A program made the translations under genes and the position numbers. The notes beneath the pieces were generated by a model. That model was not told the origin of the DNA. It was given only the letters and a program-made list of their open reading frames with translations, and searched no databases. Of a DNA stretch of 17,705 nucleotides, positions 17,383 through 17,705 are shown in pieces. Numbering within the stretch: position 1 is the stretch's first letter; the number at the start of each line of letters is the position of its first letter. This DNA comes from Scleroderma bovista (lineage: Eukaryota; Basidiomycota; Agaricomycetes; Boletales; Sclerodermataceae): assembly GCA_037178675.1 (NCBI GenBank), contig JAYMGJ010000791.1:1-17705 (forward strand). Direction: 5' to 3'.

Positions 17383-17705
17383 GGCACGGCCCCCAGGGGC
17401 ACTAATGGCGTTGCTGGCTTGGTAAAGTCTAAGAGGAGGACCTGGGAAATGGAACCTGTGCCCGGCTGCCGGGGTCCCGTGGTGGGAAGTGGTGTGGGTC
17501 AGCTATGACGCTTTATGTAAGGAAAGAGACAACACGTCGAGTCCGTTCCTCGCATATTCGAGCGTTACACTTCAAGGGCTCGAAGTGAGGCAAATAACTC
17601 AAAATACGAGTGCAGGGTATTTATTTCGCTGCGACGTATCCAACTCTTACTTCGATTTGACTCGTAGTCTGCACCGACATGCGAAACAAGGTATCTTCCA
17701 ATATT
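17383..17705. other. Right-hand flank; no gene recognised
   Basis: Upstream flank of the 138-residue gene. No open frame with start, motif or splice support was found in the part shown. Confidence 0.4.

Noticed and set aside
1..17705. tRNA, rRNA, transposase or reverse transcriptase genes
   Set aside because: No cloverleaf-forming segment with A/B boxes, rRNA core sequence or transposon catalytic motif was recognised by eye on either strand; a covariance-model and repeat-library search would be decisive.

Overview
The window looks like nuclear DNA of a filamentous basidiomycete, probably an Agaricomycete. Coding blocks are broken by short introns (about 40-70 nt) with GT/AG ends and CTRAY-type branch sites. 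The recognisable genes (a NACHT STAND protein with the mushroom-type N-terminal region, a Fol1-like folate gene, SGNH esterase relics, PY-motif membrane proteins) fit that group. Few genes are intact. Almost all supported coding sequence is on the minus strand and spliced, so single open frames on either strand are misleading here.

Layout. 1-1832: 5' two thirds of a NACHT NTPase gene (minus), running off the left edge. 1833-3850: intergenic sequence with an eroded SGNH/GDSL esterase copy at about 2590-3118. 3851-4180: a TATA box and a short plus-strand ORF with a signal peptide. 4700-5535: a second, better preserved but broken SGNH esterase. 6030-6823: a relic of the Fol1-type dihydroneopterin aldolase region, broken by a 7-bp repeat expansion. 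6830-8400: no convincing gene.

8402-14039 is a tandem triplication of a 1.8-2.0 kb unit. Each unit carries one spliced minus-strand gene for a small single-pass membrane protein with a Pro/Tyr-rich tail. The copy at 8998-9642 is broken by a nonsense codon. The copies at 10767-11513 and 12593-13362 are open throughout. Two diverged relatives follow on the same strand: a 110-residue protein at 14126-14568 and a 138-residue protein at 16680-17347. All five share one design: a short N-terminus, one membrane helix on its own exon, a short juxtamembrane stretch (basic in most copies), then a tail with PPxY/LPxY motifs that usually ends in PPAY. All five also have introns at the same two places in the same phases (0, then 2). 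They are best read as one family grown by local duplication, probably adaptors or clients of an Rsp5/NEDD4-type ubiquitin ligase, similar in layout to yeast Rcr1/Rcr2. That function is inference.

Between and inside these genes lie short dispersed repeats. One of about 164-215 bp sits in the leader of the third tandem copy, with an inverted relative at 15.7 kb. Another forms a degenerate pair at about 15.43 and 16.29 kb. Overall this is a fast-evolving accessory region: an NLR-like gene, dead metabolic gene fragments and a young tandem membrane-protein family.
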